Source: Unio delphinus | Taxonomy: Eukaryota > Mollusca > Bivalvia > Unionida > Unionidae | Direction of reading: 5' to 3' | Length of the DNA: 64,000 bases | Assembly: GCA_029339505.1 (NCBI GenBank) | Contig: JAQISU010000115.1 | Location: 12,659,001 to 12,723,000 of the forward strand | Part shown: positions 52,221 through 64,000 of the stretch, piece after piece | Position numbering within the stretch: position 1 is the first letter of the stretch | Layout of the letters: each line of letters starts with the position of its first letter | Position numbers and translations under genes: made by a program | Notes under the pieces: generated by a model | Databases searched by the model: none | Seen by the model: only the letters and a program-made list of their open reading frames with translations | What the model was told of the DNA's origin: nothing

Positions 52221-53829
52221 TCAGTAGTATAGAAAAAAGCAGGTTCTTCACCCCAAGTCCATACAGCCTTCAGTTTCGCCAAAATGCTGTTTGAAATTAC
52301 AGTGTGTTTCATAGTTGGAGATAAAAGAAACTGGAAAATTAAGAAACAAATTGTTATATAATAAATTGTGTTTTTATCGGTGAAATAAAAATTAAAAGTT
52401 AACTAAACCATTACCCCAAAAAATTATTTTAATGAAGCATATACAATTTGACTATCACGAGAATGACAGAAGCTTTTATATGCAATATTTTTTTCAATTA
52501 ATGAGGCTAATGTTTACATTTTTTAAAAACTTTCTGTTGTTCTCTTTAGTTAATTTCATGTTAGTATTAATATCATCTCATTTTTTTTCTGATAAGCTAG
52601 TGTTTTTAGTGCAGCATTTTTTTGTTCATTTATATTATCTATCTGAAAATTTAATGAATCAAGTTCATATTTTAGTTTTAAAATTTTTTCACGTTGATTA
52701 TTATTTATATCTTGCACTTTTTTTACCTCCTGATCGACATCGATACAACACTGTTGTTTAATAGATTCCTTAAACTTCTTGATGCCTTCAGTGAGTGTTT
52801 TCCAGCTGTAGTACCGGCTAACCCAGCAGGGAATCTTTTATTTTTATTGTGAAATCTCCAAATTGTGTAAAATCGTGATAGACCTATTTTGTATCTTTTA
52901 GCAATAGCCAATGGTGACTCGTGGCAAATTGATGATTTTCATCTTGTCGGCAATCAATAAATATTTTGGTAATTATGATTGAATAAATATAAAAAGTAAA
53001 AATAGAAAGTAATCTGAAAAATAATCATATTTGTATTCAGGTTTTGACTGAATACACATAAAAATGTTGTTTTTACGATTACAAGTGATCTATCGTAAGA
53101 AATAAGGATCCAGCAACTTTCAAGTGAATACAAACAATTACCACACTTTTTTTTTTTCCTTTTTAAATTTCTTTATGTATTTACATTCCAAGTTTACTTT
53201 TCAAGATTGCTTTTCAAACTTTTTTCTTCAAGTTTACTTATTAACCAATACATGTATTACCAAATCATCATTTCATCAATAATTTCTCTGTAGATATTTT
53301 TGTCCAAACTACCGTGAGAAAATAGTTCACCATTTTGTAATCACAATTTTCTTCTTGTTTTTTTAAGCTAAAACCAGCTTGTGCTTTTCTTGCAGTATCA
53401 TCAACTGGTCAACAGGACTCCACACCTTCAAAAATTTCATGAATAATTTCTCTGTAGATATTTTTTGTCCAAACTACTGTGAGAAAATAGTTTAATACAG
53501 AGTCTATATGCTTCTACAATCATTTTGTAATTACAATTTGCTTCTCATTAAATGAATAAATATTGCATATAAAAGGTTCTGTCATTCTCATGATAGTCGA
53601 GTTGTATACGCTTCATAAAAATAATTTGTTTGGGTAATGGTTTAGTTTACTTAATATTTATTTCACCAATAAAAGCATAATTTATTATATAACCATTTTT
53701 TCCTTAATTCGGCAGGTCTTTTATCTCCATCTTGTGAAAAACACTGTGATATTAAACACCGTTTTGGCAAAACTGAATGCTGTATGGACTGGTGGTCAAG
53801 AATTCGCTTTTTTCTATACTATTAGTTCA
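52221..53829. mobile_element. Long inverted-repeat element, 1.6 kb
   Basis: Arms at 52221-52505 and 53545-53829 (about 285 nt each) are inverted copies at high identity, sharing tagtatagaaaaaagc at the outer ends and cttttatatgcaatattt at the inner ends. The 1.04-kb spacer holds a minus-strand frame (52837-52556) rich in Lys/Glu and internal duplications at 53270-53540. It could be a foldback element or an inverted duplication of a broken gene. Confidence 0.75.
52556..52837 (-). pseudogene. Unidentified open frame inside the inverted-repeat element
   Basis: An open frame of about 93 codons without an early ATG, reading WKTLTEGIKKFKESIKQQ and then KILKLKYELDSLNFQIDNIN, predicted coiled coil by its Leu/Ile/Lys/Glu spacing. 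Another frame just upstream reads LAIAKRYKIGLSRFYTIW, so a frameshifted transposon protein is one reading. No family recognised. Confidence 0.35.
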
Positions 53830-54754
53830 AGATTGGTCAAGCAATGTGTGGACAATTTTTCAAGTACTCCAAGGTGCCAGAATACCCTTCCAGACAAATT
53901 ATGATCAAATACACTTTGTACATCTTCCTGAAGGCTAATCATTCTTACATCAAAGTGCAGAGATGTATGAATTCCACACATGATAAAACAAAAAGTGTTA
54001 AATTGTTTGAAATAATGTTGTAAACAACAGAATGTTATAAAGCTCAAGCCATTGCAATGATAACAAAAGTATAAGGGCCTAACATTATGGGGTTGGGGCT
54101 GTGTGTTTCTTTCAAACCATATATTTTATATTCTTTTATCAAAATACTTTTAAAAAAATATGATTCATAATTCTTTTTTGTAAAAATTTTAACAAAGAAG
54201 AGCAAGAACATTTTTTGCTAAGATGTTTTGGGGCCAGGAAATTTTGATTTAAAAAGTTAATGTCATCTGTCCTTCTGCTCATCAAGTCAGTAACAAAGAC
54301 TATTGATTGAGCACTAGTTGATATCAGGAACATGAGCGAAAATTGAACTCAGTGCTGACTTCCTGGAAAAAAAACTTTGCTTTTTATGACATGAAATTAA
54401 ACGTTTTTGTTGACAAGGTTACATACCAATTAGTTTCTGAAGTACTCTAATAGGCAAATACATGATTTATTGGGGGTAAATTTACATCATTTATATCTTT
54501 ATTTTAAGTATTACAGTTTCAGCATTGTGTTAGAATAATATTTTTAAAAATTGCTGATTTGAGTCATTGCAGGTGATATTTTAAAGTACCATTTGTCTTG
54601 GGAATGTTTTAAATTATTGCTCATAAATGTTAAAATGATAAGCACATAATTACAAGTATGAAATATTCATATTGCGGGAGAAAAAAAATGGAAAGACATT
54701 TATACCAGGTATTCGTTATCATGTTGCAGTTATATGAGTACAGCTTATAGTAAG

Positions 54755-54785
54755 AGAGGTCGTTGCTGCTGCCGCCGTGTGAATT
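54755..54785 (+). promoter_or_regulatory. Possible NUP50 leader or first non-coding exon
   Basis: A GC-rich patch with gtcgttgctgctgccgccgt stands out about 370 nt upstream of the NUP50 ATG, and an acceptor-like ttccag ends at 55126. This suggests a short untranslated first exon, as vertebrate NUP50 has. Position and donor are not certain. Confidence 0.25.
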
Positions 54786-55141
54786 TAAAACAGAAACAAA
54801 AATGAGGATTACATCAAGTTGAGATATCTAGCAAAATGTTGTAAACTTCTATGGAGTTTGGTGCTGCAGTTTCTGAAATTGAACTATAATTCAAATTTGT
54901 TTTGAATATAATATAATCATTTTGCTACATCAGAGTCCACTTGTGAACTTTCGAAATATATATATTTTTCACGCAGCAGTACATAACAATTTATGACCCC
55001 CAGTGAAAATTTCTCATACACCTTGAAAAACAGCATCTTAATTACCAAGAAAGCTTTGTTTGGAGTATGCTTCATATGCCTTTAAGAACATGTATAACAA
55101 ACATTAATATCTACTGATTATTCCAGATTACTTTGTGAAGG

Positions 55142-55210
55142 ATGGCCAAAAGAACAGCGACTTCCGATCTCAATGATCGCAACTGGGATGTTGAGGATGA
55201 AAAAGAAGAG
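55142..55210 (+). CDS. NUP50: NUP50 coding exon 1
   Basis: Residues 1-23, MAKRTATSDLNDRNWDVEDE then KEE; donor GAG|gtgcat. MAKR followed by DRNWD is the family N-terminal signature (vertebrate MAKRNAEKELTDRNWDQEDE). An acceptor-like ttattccag ends at 55126, 15 nt before the ATG, so a non-coding first exon probably lies upstream. Confidence 0.95.
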
Positions 55211-55450
55211 GTGCATATTGTGTCTATTTCAATGTAAACTATGTAGCATAATACAGTAGATGGCAGTGTTCTTCATGTAATGATGTAGGTCGCAGTGCTA
55301 TTTATGTATCTATGTATGTTTCAGAAGGTAGAAGGATAATCACTGCTTGTCAAATTCATAATAAAAGGGAAGCCCAAGTAGCATTTCCAAGTGTACAAAA
55401 AGGTGGCTCAGTATGATTGATTGGCCTGGTTAGAAAACAACTTTTGGATT

Positions 55451-55529
<79 letters not shown>

Positions 55530-58500
55530 TGACACTATGCATGCATTGTACTGTACAGCCTGGTTTCCCAAGTAAATGCAACTGGCCAGTGAATTATTAA
55601 GTCTGTATTTACCTTTAATTAATTTTATGTTGAAGAAATCAGAAAATATGCACATGCAAAATAATAATAAAAATCAATTATAATAGTACTTTATTACAGT
55701 TTAATAGTTGTTGGGTCACAGAAAGCATTTTTTTTTTTACATGCCTTTATCTTAAGAATACAGAACAAATTACTTTTAGTGTCCCAAGATTTACAGCCGT
55801 TACAGTAGTCAACAAAAAGATCTAAAAACTGTCGTGTTTAGCTGCTGGCCTACGGATAAGCTGTCCCATCTTCTTCAAGACCTTTTTTTTTCCTTAAAGA
55901 TTTGGCTTATATGCAAGTATATATGGTATATTGATAAAGATACAATATTGAAATGCTTTTATGGAATTAGTTTCATCATTACATTTTAACAACTTTTTCC
56001 CCGGTGACACAAGCATTTTTTAAATTTCATAATAGCAAACCATCACCTCCATGAAGATCCAAGTAATAAACATCATTGATATTGATCACATGGCTTCTTA
56101 GCTAAAAAAAATTCTCAAGCATGACTTGAGTAAAACAGTAGGGACCTGAGGACTCTGCCTTCCAGGTCAGTTTATAAAATTTCACATTTCATTGAGCCTT
56201 GATCAGAGTTGCTACACAGGAAAGCTACAGAGTGCATGTATAACACAAACTATGTCAGGGTACAAGGGCTAACAATAAGAAGGAATAATCAATACACAGA
56301 TGATACTTTCCTCATCAGAAATGTGTTATCTTGCTTTGAGAGATGATAAATCAAAATCGTTTATTTTTTCAAGGCTATAAATTATAATGGCAGATGTGTT
56401 CTGTGCACTTTTGTACACCTACTTAAGGTGAGGCTGAATGTATTTTGCTGTTTTAAAAGTCTGTAAGAAAGATATTTTTTCAGGTAGCTAATCAGACAAA
56501 GAAATTCTTCTTATTCGTTTTTTTTTGTGAACTGAAAGTCATTTTGGTATAGGGTTTCACTGGAAGACTTCTTGTGGTGTCTAGTTGGTGTTAAACAAAA
56601 AATTGTGCTCAACTGATAGCCAATATGGCCATCACATTAACCCCCTAAATAAATCTACTTCTAGATAGACAGTCATTTCAGAATTGGGTTTTCACCCCAA
56701 AACTTCAAATAATGTCTAGTTGGACTAATTGAAAATGGTGCCAATCTGGCACCCAGTATGGCCACAATGGAAAGTCAAACCAACATTGAGTTTTACCAGA
56801 AGACTTAAGCATGGTATCTAGTTAGTCCTGAATATGGCTGTTATGAAGAACATATTGAAAATCTTTTCACAAATTCTTCTGAATGGACCTTCAACATGGC
56901 TTTTTAGACTAAAAGTCTTCTAATGGAGTCCAGTTTAGCCTTAATGAACATTTTGCCAGTCTTCCATCAGTTATGGCTGCTTCAATGGCTAATTGGAAAA
57001 AATTGTCACCTAGGATAAACAGAGTTAAAGCCAGTACATTCTCAGTCTCAGAGGGAATCTGTTTTTCTTTCCATTTGTTTCATAAATGAATTTTAAAATA
57101 TTTACATTACCAGCCCAGGCCAATTTTTGTAAGATGCACCAATGTGTACATGAGAAAGGCACTTGGCTCCCACTTCCTTGGCATTATCTAGCCAATAATG
57201 TCTTAACAGTGCCGTCAAAACCAACAAAAACAAAAGTAACTTTCAATCTGTACTAGACCAATCCGGTGGTCTAGTGGTTAGAGCGTCCGCCACTGGAGCG
57301 GGAGGTCGTGGGTTGGATCCCCAGGTTGAGTCATACCAAAGACTTTTTGAAAAATGGTACTAACCGCTGCTTCACTTGGCACTCAGCATTAAGAGGTTAG
57401 TGTTAGGACTGGTCAGCCTGGTGTCAGGATAATGTGAATGGGTGGAGCATCATGCTACATGTCTGCAGCATGCTGCACCAGTGCTAGACATCACTATAAA
57501 CTGCCTCACTGCTGACAACTTGATTATATGACTGAAAAATTTTTAAATCCTAATCAAACAAACAAACATACAATCTGTACTATATTATCAATATTGTACT
57601 GATGTGCTAATTTAACCCTCACATTCATGAATAGTATGTTACACAACATATGCTCATCATTGGAGACAGACAGGAATAATTAGTAATTGGTTGATAAATG
57701 TCTTCTGTAACATTTAGCTTTGTTAAATGTTTGGTAAAATTTTAAGGTGAATTTACCTATTTTATATAAATGTACCTATGGTTTGGCCTTTTTATAATAT
57801 TGACTGAGAAAGTAGGAGAGAGTTCGAGTTCATGAATTATTCGCAGATGTTTAAATATTGACCTGGTCTTTGGCTGTGTTTCAGGCCGGAGAATTCTCTA
57901 GAGCATCAGCTGATGTTCTTAAGGATAGGGTTTTCATCAAACCAAAGAGAAGAATTCCAGGTGATTCGGTAAGAATTTCAAAATAACTTATATTTTTGTT
58001 ATCTTCAGCTTTTTAAACTCTCTATAATATTTTGCTAACATGCATATTTGGTGTTATGATGTTACAGTGTGCCTGTTGGAGCAAAATCTGTAACAAACAA
58101 GATTGTCGTATCTTTATGAATGTCAGAATTTTTAAAAAAATTCAATTAACAGGAATTCCTTCAAATTTAACAGGAACTCTTGAACATGTTTTTGTTCATC
58201 CACGTTGTGACAGAAAGATGTTTTATTCTGTATGTTCAAGGCCTTTGTAGAGGTATGATATATTGGGTGTGGCTGTCCCAATGTTTGGGGACTTGTATAC
58301 ATTCAGGTGTGTCGAAAGTTAGACAGTGTGTAGTTATACATAGCGGTAAAATAATTGGTTCTTTATGGTTTACCTAGGAAAAATTTGCTTTGGTTTCACA
58401 GTTGATAAAGGGAATGGATGTACTAAAGAAATTTTGGCAACATCATTCCTGATCTTAAATTGAAGTATATATATATTTAGCATGCAGTTCACAGTTCATC

Positions 58501-61500
58501 CATGTTCAGGGCTTGAAATTGCTTGGATTGTGAGATACACGAGATACCTTGATTGTGTGATACATGAGATCTAAGCGAGAAGCCTATGTGTTCCATGGTT
58601 CATGCCTGTATCTCAAACAGCTTTTAGTATACAAAGCAGAATAAACTTAAAATATTGATCTGTGACCTTGACTTTGAGAAAAAGACCTTCATGTAACACA
58701 TCTTCTAGCACATGTATCAATATACCACTACATTATGCTTCATCCACCCAGACAATTCCATGTAACAAAAATGGTACCCACAGAAGGCACTTTATTAAAA
58801 ATATATGCCAGGGGATTTTGATTATTTAAAGAGTTCATACGAAAACAATACAAATAATAACTTACATCTATGGGTAACAGACTATTCTACAATAAAAGTT
58901 CCTTCCCTGGGTCCCATACAAATTTTATAGAAAAAGCCCTTATCAGTAAGAGCTGTTAAGTTAAGAAAGCAGAAGCTACATGTCTGCCCTAGTGCTAGAC
59001 GTCACTATAAACTGCCACACTGCAGACATCAAGTGATATGACTGAAATTGTTTTAAAGCTATATTAAAAATCCAAATCACACACATACACACACATACAT
59101 AAGTCTTATTTATTTTGATCATTGTGGACTTTTATGACCTCATCATGGTAAGTAAGAGAGAATAATTTAGTAAATTTGCTGTTTTTAATCTCAGTCCTGT
59201 GTTGCAAGCATTCAGAGTCCTGGAATATGCATTCATGTTTGTATGTTTTGTTTGTATAAATAATGAAATCTACCTACTGGCACATCACAAAATTACTTTG
59301 TTTTGTTGATGGTAGGAATTATTTCCAGTCTATTCTTTGATAGCAAATCACTTTAATTTCAAACACAGGTTCAGGTCTTAGCTAAGTTTAAGTCTTAGCA
59401 ATTTGACTTCCTTAGTGGCACATTTGTTTACTTTGATCCACTTTTGTAAACATAACGTGTTAGAGGGAGATAACTAGTCATACCTAGTCAACAGAGTTAA
59501 CAAGCTTTTTTATTGCAAAATGTATTGTAACATCAGAAATATTTCTCTTTATTATCTTTGTCATTGAAGATTTATAGAAGATGACTTGAAAGATGCTTAT
59601 CATTCAGTTTTAGCAGGAAATAATTCACTTCGCTTCTTTTCATTTCATGATTTTTTCATGGATTACAGATTCTTTAACAAACTCATTAAGTCATGGGTCA
59701 GAATTAACAGTCCATCCTCAATGAAAACAATTTGTTTCATTTATTGTTGTTTTCAAGATTGCATGTTTTTATTATAGGGAGGTGGAAATACAGCCTTTGC
59801 TGGATTTGGAGGATTAATATTTGGATCAAATAAAGCACCTGCCCCATCTGCCACAAATGGTAGTGTGGTTCAGCCAGAGAAAACTGCCAGTTTATCAAGC
59901 ACAAATATAAGTTCTCGTGGAAAAGATTCATCCCCAAACAAGAAAGTTAAAGGGGAAATAACTCAAATGTTTAAAAATCAATCGCAGAATGGTTCCAGTG
60001 CCTCAGAGAAATCTGCCTATTTGCAAAGTTTGAAAAAATTAAATGAAAGTGTGACTGACTGGATACAACAACATGTGCAGAAAAATCCTTACTGCATATT
60101 GACTCCTGTTTTTAAGGATTATGAAAGTCATTTAGCAACATTAGTGTCTTCAGATGACAAAGGAAAATCGGAACCAGAGTCTGTTGTATTGCCTAGCAAA
60201 GAAACACCTGGACCAGAGTCCATTCTATTGCCAAGCAGAGAAAGACCTGAACCAGAGTCTGTCCAATTGCCAAGAAAAGAATCAGGTGACAATTTGAGGC
60301 ATTTTAAACATTTCAGACATTTTCTGATTACTTGAGACCTTTCATTTTCATTAATAAGACCGGTTTCTATGAATATTTAGATGATCTTATTAAATTTGTC
60401 ATGCTATTTAAAAAAAATTTGTATGTTTCAAGTTGGGTTTTATTATATTTAATACTTTAACATTTGACAAAAACCTTGTTAATACACTTACACAATGAAC
60501 ATCTCAAATTAGGTAAATTAAGCCTGTCCCTGTTAGTATGTATAAATAGGTGAATAAATTAAATGGAATGTATTTTGGCATTTCATTGACTTTCCTCAAG
60601 TTTTATCACTGAAAACATTTGTGTATGCAAGCATGATGAAATAACTGCATAACTTTGCTTTACTAGTCCTAGATTGTCATCTGTCCAATAGCAACAGTTT
60701 ATTATTGCGACGCGTAAACTACTTGTAGGTATGCTATGAAACCTTGTGTACACATTCACTCCAAGGTCAAGTTGGTCCAGAATAAAAATGTTATCACTTA
60801 GAATTCCAGTATGACCACCACAGTAACCATCTTAAAAATGCTACTGCTACTCCTCGTAAATGGATGGTCATTTCATCATGGGGTCTTTCCCCAAAAAGAT
60901 TTCCTATGATGTCTAGCTGGATCTGAATGAAATGGTGCTGTTCTGACAGCCAGTAGGACTGCCAGAGCAGCCAGTGGACAGTCATTCGAGACAAGAAAGA
61001 CACTTATCAATTTTGTAATCTTTATCGAAGATCAATGTTACTGAGTCAGAAAGAAGAAAAAAGTTTCCACAAAATAACTTGATATGACTGGCATGTAATC
61101 TCTTGTTGACAAAAATACACGGACTTATCCTGACTGAAAATAAATTTTCCCATGTGCACCTCCCAGTTAACTGCAATTGTTTGCCCCAAAGAAGTTTGAA
61201 AAAGGCAGGGGACAAAGTATCTTTGTTTCTGCCCATCATCGTCAGCTTTTCGTCTGCTCAATAATTTTGAAGCCATTTTAAATTAAGGGAAACTTAATAT
61301 ACTTATTCATCATTAGAAAATGTGTCACCTGCCACATTGGGGTCCTGTCTTCAAGGTCAAGGTCATTTGTAAATATTTTTGGGTGCACCCTCACACATTG
61401 CACTCTTCTCAATAGTTTTTATGATGCTTGAAATTACGGATTTTTTTTTTTCTTCTTCTCCATAATCATTAGGAATTGCTGGTCAAATTACATTAGGAAA

Positions 61501-63733
61501 ATAGAAATTTTAATTTTATCACAGTTAAATATTTTCAGTTTCCTCGTGTGTTTCATTCTGCTCTGTAACTGTTATCCTTATACATCATCATTAGATGGTG
61601 TGTCATAAATGTATGTTATGTGTTGTTGTTCCAAGCCAGTAAAAAGAATAAAATTTTGTACATTGCCCGTTTTAGATGAGTTGTATTCCCCATTTTGGGC
61701 CCTATCTTGAAGGTCAAGGTTACAAGTTCATATTTTATATTGCTTTTGTTCTCCATTATATCTTAAAGCTGTTTGAGTTCAGGGGATGAACCATATTGCA
61801 GTAAAGGTTTTATTTTTGAAATCATTGATTAGTTAATTTTCCTTTTCTAGTCCTGATTTCATCTTTATATACTTTTGGTGACCTAAACACAGTAGGCAGG
61901 GGATATAAATTTGATTGTCTTATACATGAAGCAATTAATTTGTTGCATTTATTTTGAATATTTTTTGTTCTGTTGTGACATTATCATCCAATTATTAATT
62001 GATCTCTTCTACATACATGCCAACCATTACGCTTTTGGCGTAATCATTACGCTTTTTGTCACTAAATTACGCGTTACGCTTAAACGTATATGGATTACGC
62101 TTTTTCGGTACATCAACCTCCCAAAAAAAAATCAATTATTTGTTTTCTCGTTATTATTAAAGTTCCATTAATCCCATAGACCGTATTTTAGAAAAGACGG
62201 CTTTTACGTAACTGCAATATAAGAGTACGCTAGACCGTGGACTTTCGTAATAGTATCATGTTCTATTTATAGCTAACCTGGTTCTACTGTTGACCTCAAT
62301 TCTATTTATACTTATTTATATGCGTAGTGAGTAGATAGCAGACTGGTTTTCCAAATTTAATATTTACTCGCAGATTCCATATTCTAATTCATATTTCTTG
62401 CAGCACCAGTCTAAATATATTTTAGCGCTTATAAAGTATATTTTATTTTACTCTATGCATTTATGTGAGCAAAAATATCCCCTTTCAAAAATTTCCCAGA
62501 TAAATTAGACAAAGGCAACCGAAAACCCCCGAAACAAAATATAACAGAATCCTCTAAATATTTTTTTTTTAAAAAAAAAGTACAGCATCACGTGACATCT
62601 ATTTCCGGCCATGTCAAATTTTTTTTAAAATTTAGCGCGAAACGTCTTAAGAAGGTTTCTAGTCGATGTGTGTAAAGCTAAAAGTGCTACATATGAAAAC
62701 TTGAAACAGTAAAGGATGAGCAGGGCAAATAATTGTTGTTTATTGAAATTTTAGCATGTTATATGTGGATTCCGCTTTTTCTGCCTGGATTCCGCTTTTT
62801 TACCACTTGGATTACGCCAATTCCTCGTCAGGGGTTGGCATGTATGCTTCTACTTCAGAAATATTTGTGTGCATATGATCACATTCTTTGTTGGTTTTAG
62901 GCTGGCCAAAATTCTTTTAACCATATTTACAGTGTTTCATTAAGTTTAAGTTTTGGAAATGAGATGGTAGACAAGACAATTAATCAGTTGCTAATGGTAG
63001 GTGGAGATAAGTAAATTCATGCCTTTAGGAATAAACTATTTTCATTTAGAATGAGGTAAACATTGTCTGTTAAGAACAGTTTGTCCCCTGGATTTTGAAT
63101 TCACTGTTGTCATGAAACATAAGCAATAAATTGTGTTTATCCCCACTTACTCTTACTGTTTTGGAATTCAGGGGCTTTTCCAGTAAAACGTACTTTGGAC
63201 ATAGAGAACGAACCTTTAATGTGGAGTAGTTACCCATAAATGTAACTTAGAATTTTGTACAAATTTCATATGAACACTTTTAGTAACCATAGTGCCCAGG
63301 CATGTTATTAAAAAGTACCTTCCCTGTGAACTGTTTAATATTCCTAATAATATATCTATAGATTCATTTAGTTTTTATCAATTTAATAAAAATGTCAGTA
63401 CCCCTCAATTGGAAATATAGCTTTCGTGCAAAGATAATGTTCTGCTATATAATTTTGTTGACCATTATGATAGACTTGACTCTTAAGATTTGGAATGTTT
63501 AAAAAAAATGCTGGTTAATTTAGGACATAGAATCACTAAGTGTATTTAAATTTCAGAGATGGACTTCTCAGATAAACCACCCTTGTTGAAAAGCGGTTTG
63601 ACTACTGCCATAGGTCAACTGTCAGCAGCAGGTAGTGTGACTTCTTCCACTGCATCATTCCCTGGCTTTTCATTTGCTGTCATGCCTGCCAGCCAGTCTG
63701 CTTCATCAGAATTTGTGGCAAAATCTGCACAAG
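55142..63733 (+). CDS. NUP50: NUP50 nucleoporin, first four coding exons (3' end beyond window)
   Basis: Seen: exons 55142-55210, 57885-57968, 59778-60285 and 63557-63733, all GT-AG with consistent phases, give 279 residues and then leave the window. Residues 1-51 match the vertebrate importin-alpha-binding N-terminus: MAKRTATSDLNDRNWDVEDE, then FIKPKRRIPG. An FG-type patch AFAGFGGLIFGS follows (57-68). SVTDWIQQHVQKNPYCILTP and VFKDYESHL (142-170) match vertebrate NCSVRDWIVKHVNTNPLC…LTPIFKDYEKYL. Family knowledge: NUP50 (Npap60) is a mobile basket nucleoporin that helps release cargo from importin-alpha and recycles it; it binds Nup153 and Ran. The C-terminal Ran-binding domain should lie right of 64000. 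An unusual triplicated PES/LPS motif sits at 182-220. Transcribed divergently from PHF21. Confidence 0.95.
55451..55525. repeat. (CA)n(TA)n microsatellite
   Basis: About 24 nt of CA followed by about 50 nt of TA, 240 nt into NUP50 intron 1. Confidence 0.97.
56600..57010 (-). repeat. Repeat family C units in NUP50 intron 1
   Basis: Several diverged units with tatggccacaatgg, caccccaaaacttc and tctagttgga motifs, inverted relative to the 8.8-9.6 kb cluster. A further unit lies at 60770-60990. No coding content seen. Confidence 0.6.
57256..57570 (+). mobile_element. SINE family B (tRNA-derived), full length
   Basis: Head ggtggtctagtggttagagc (A box) and gtgggttggatcccca (B box), then tail motifs cactcagcattaagaggtta and tagacatcactataaactgc. 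Bounded by a perfect 12-bp direct repeat caatctgtacta (57244-57255, 57571-57582). Lies in NUP50 intron 1. Confidence 0.92.
57885..57968 (+). CDS. NUP50: NUP50 coding exon 2
   Basis: Residues 24-51, AGEFSRASADVLKDRVFIKP then KRRIPGDS. Acceptor gtgtttcag, donor TCG|gtaaga, phase 0. Corresponds to vertebrate GTFSMASEEVLKNRAIKKAKRR. The basic KPKRR cluster is the expected main importin-alpha contact. Confidence 0.95.
57969..59777 (+). other. NUP50 intron 2
   Basis: Contains a SINE B tail fragment (58974-59100). The short open frames at 58032-58377 and 59586-59777 show no family resemblance. Confidence 0.55.
58974..59100 (+). mobile_element. SINE family B, 3' fragment
   Basis: Only the tail: ctagtgctagacgtcactat, actgaaattgttttaaagct, then an acacac run. 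In NUP50 intron 2. Confidence 0.8.
59778..60285 (+). CDS. NUP50: NUP50 coding exon 3
   Basis: Residues 52-220 plus one base, 508 nt. Acceptor tattatag, donor ATCAG|gtgaca. Holds the GF/FG patch, a Ser/Lys-rich linker, the conserved SVTDW…FKDYE segment and three imperfect copies of PESVVLPSKE (182-220). The frame remains open past the donor to 60335, adding residues from intron; the splice to the next exon is preferred because the phase fits and the family needs a longer C-terminus. Confidence 0.94.
60286..63556 (+). other. NUP50 intron 3
   Basis: Contains a family C repeat unit (60770-60990) and the 835-bp DNA element (62012-62846). The rest is AT-rich with nothing recognised. Confidence 0.6.
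62012..62846 (-). mobile_element. Non-autonomous DNA element, copy 2 (835 bp)
   Basis: Terminal inverted repeats catacatgccaacc and ggttggcatgtatg are perfect over 14 bp, with a perfect 6-bp flanking duplication cttcta (62006-62011 and 62847-62852). The interior matches 10319-11143 in reverse orientation. It lies in NUP50 intron 3. Superfamily not assigned. Confidence 0.9.
63557..63733 (+). CDS. NUP50: NUP50 coding exon 4
   Basis: Completes Glu221 and encodes residues 222-279 plus one base: MDFSDKPPLLKSGLTTAIGQ and on to VAKSAQ. Acceptor aatttcag, donor CAAG|gtaagg. Ser/Ala-rich with PGFSF, typical of the spacer before the Ran-binding domain. Identity rests on frame, splice sites and position; the sequence itself is poorly conserved. 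Confidence 0.85.
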
Positions 63734-64000
63734 GTAAGGCATAGAGCCTTCAAACCAGTCAACAGTAAATTCATCAAGGATTTCCACGCAACACGATGTA
63801 TGTGGACACAAGGGGCAAGGGATTAAGTGTCCACAACTAATATTGAATGTCCTCTGCATATGGTGGATGTTAGCTAAGTGCAGTGAACATCCATCTAATC
63901 TAGTTGAACGCCATCACAGATTTATTGCAACCATAGTGTGTCTTATGATACTCCCCACTGGTTTATTGTATTTACCCTATAAGGTGACACACTAAACAAA

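Larger units (their letters stand above)
41026..55141. other. Interval between divergent PHF21 and NUP50
   Basis: 14.1 kb containing both promoters and probably non-coding first exons. Recognisable contents: SINE A copies (43505-43758, 44693-44932), hAT-type element (45395-46097), 39-bp minisatellite (48806-49130), an unidentified ORF (49948-50130) and an inverted-repeat element (52221-53829). No protein-coding gene is supported. Confidence 0.55.
55211..57884 (+). other. NUP50 intron 1
   Basis: Contains a CA/TA microsatellite, family C repeat units and a full-length SINE B. No extra exon seen. Confidence 0.6.

Noticed and set aside
59865..60335. Stand-alone 156-codon ORF starting at an internal Met
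   Set aside because: It is the middle of NUP50 exon 3 running past its donor into intron.

Overview
This is an AT-rich, intron-rich animal nuclear window with no bacterial gene organisation. The two recognisable genes are chromatin and nuclear-pore genes, and the introns are filled with tRNA-derived SINEs, small DNA transposons, minisatellites and microsatellites. Repeat style, intron sizes and protein divergence suggest a marine invertebrate, most likely a mollusc (bivalve-like). The species cannot be named from the sequence.

Positions 41025 down to 1223 (minus strand) hold one complete coding sequence of 14 coding exons (1311 nt, 436 codons plus stop). All splice phases agree. It encodes a PHF21A/PHF21B (BHC80-type) protein: an N-terminal coiled coil, a conserved basic central block, an AT-hook split by an intron, one C4HC3 PHD finger and a C-terminal coiled coil. 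The family belongs to the LSD1-CoREST histone demethylase complex and reads the histone H3 tail. Three of its introns begin with tandem arrays whose unit contains the upstream exon's 5' splice site, an unusual repeated pattern.

Positions 41026-55141 separate two divergent genes. I see no solid gene there. The interval holds two SINEs, a non-autonomous hAT-type element with a perfect 8-bp target duplication (45395-46097), a 39-bp minisatellite, a 1.6-kb long inverted-repeat element (52221-53829) and one unexplained 60-codon ORF (49948-50130).

Positions 55142-63733 (plus strand) carry the first four coding exons of NUP50, a mobile nucleoporin that binds importin-alpha and Nup153. The gene runs off the right edge before its Ran-binding domain. 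Head-to-head PHF21 and NUP50 is also the arrangement I recall for PHF21B and NUP50 on human 22q13, so this looks like an old conserved linkage.

Most other open frames in the window are translations of simple repeats, SINEs or AT-rich intron.
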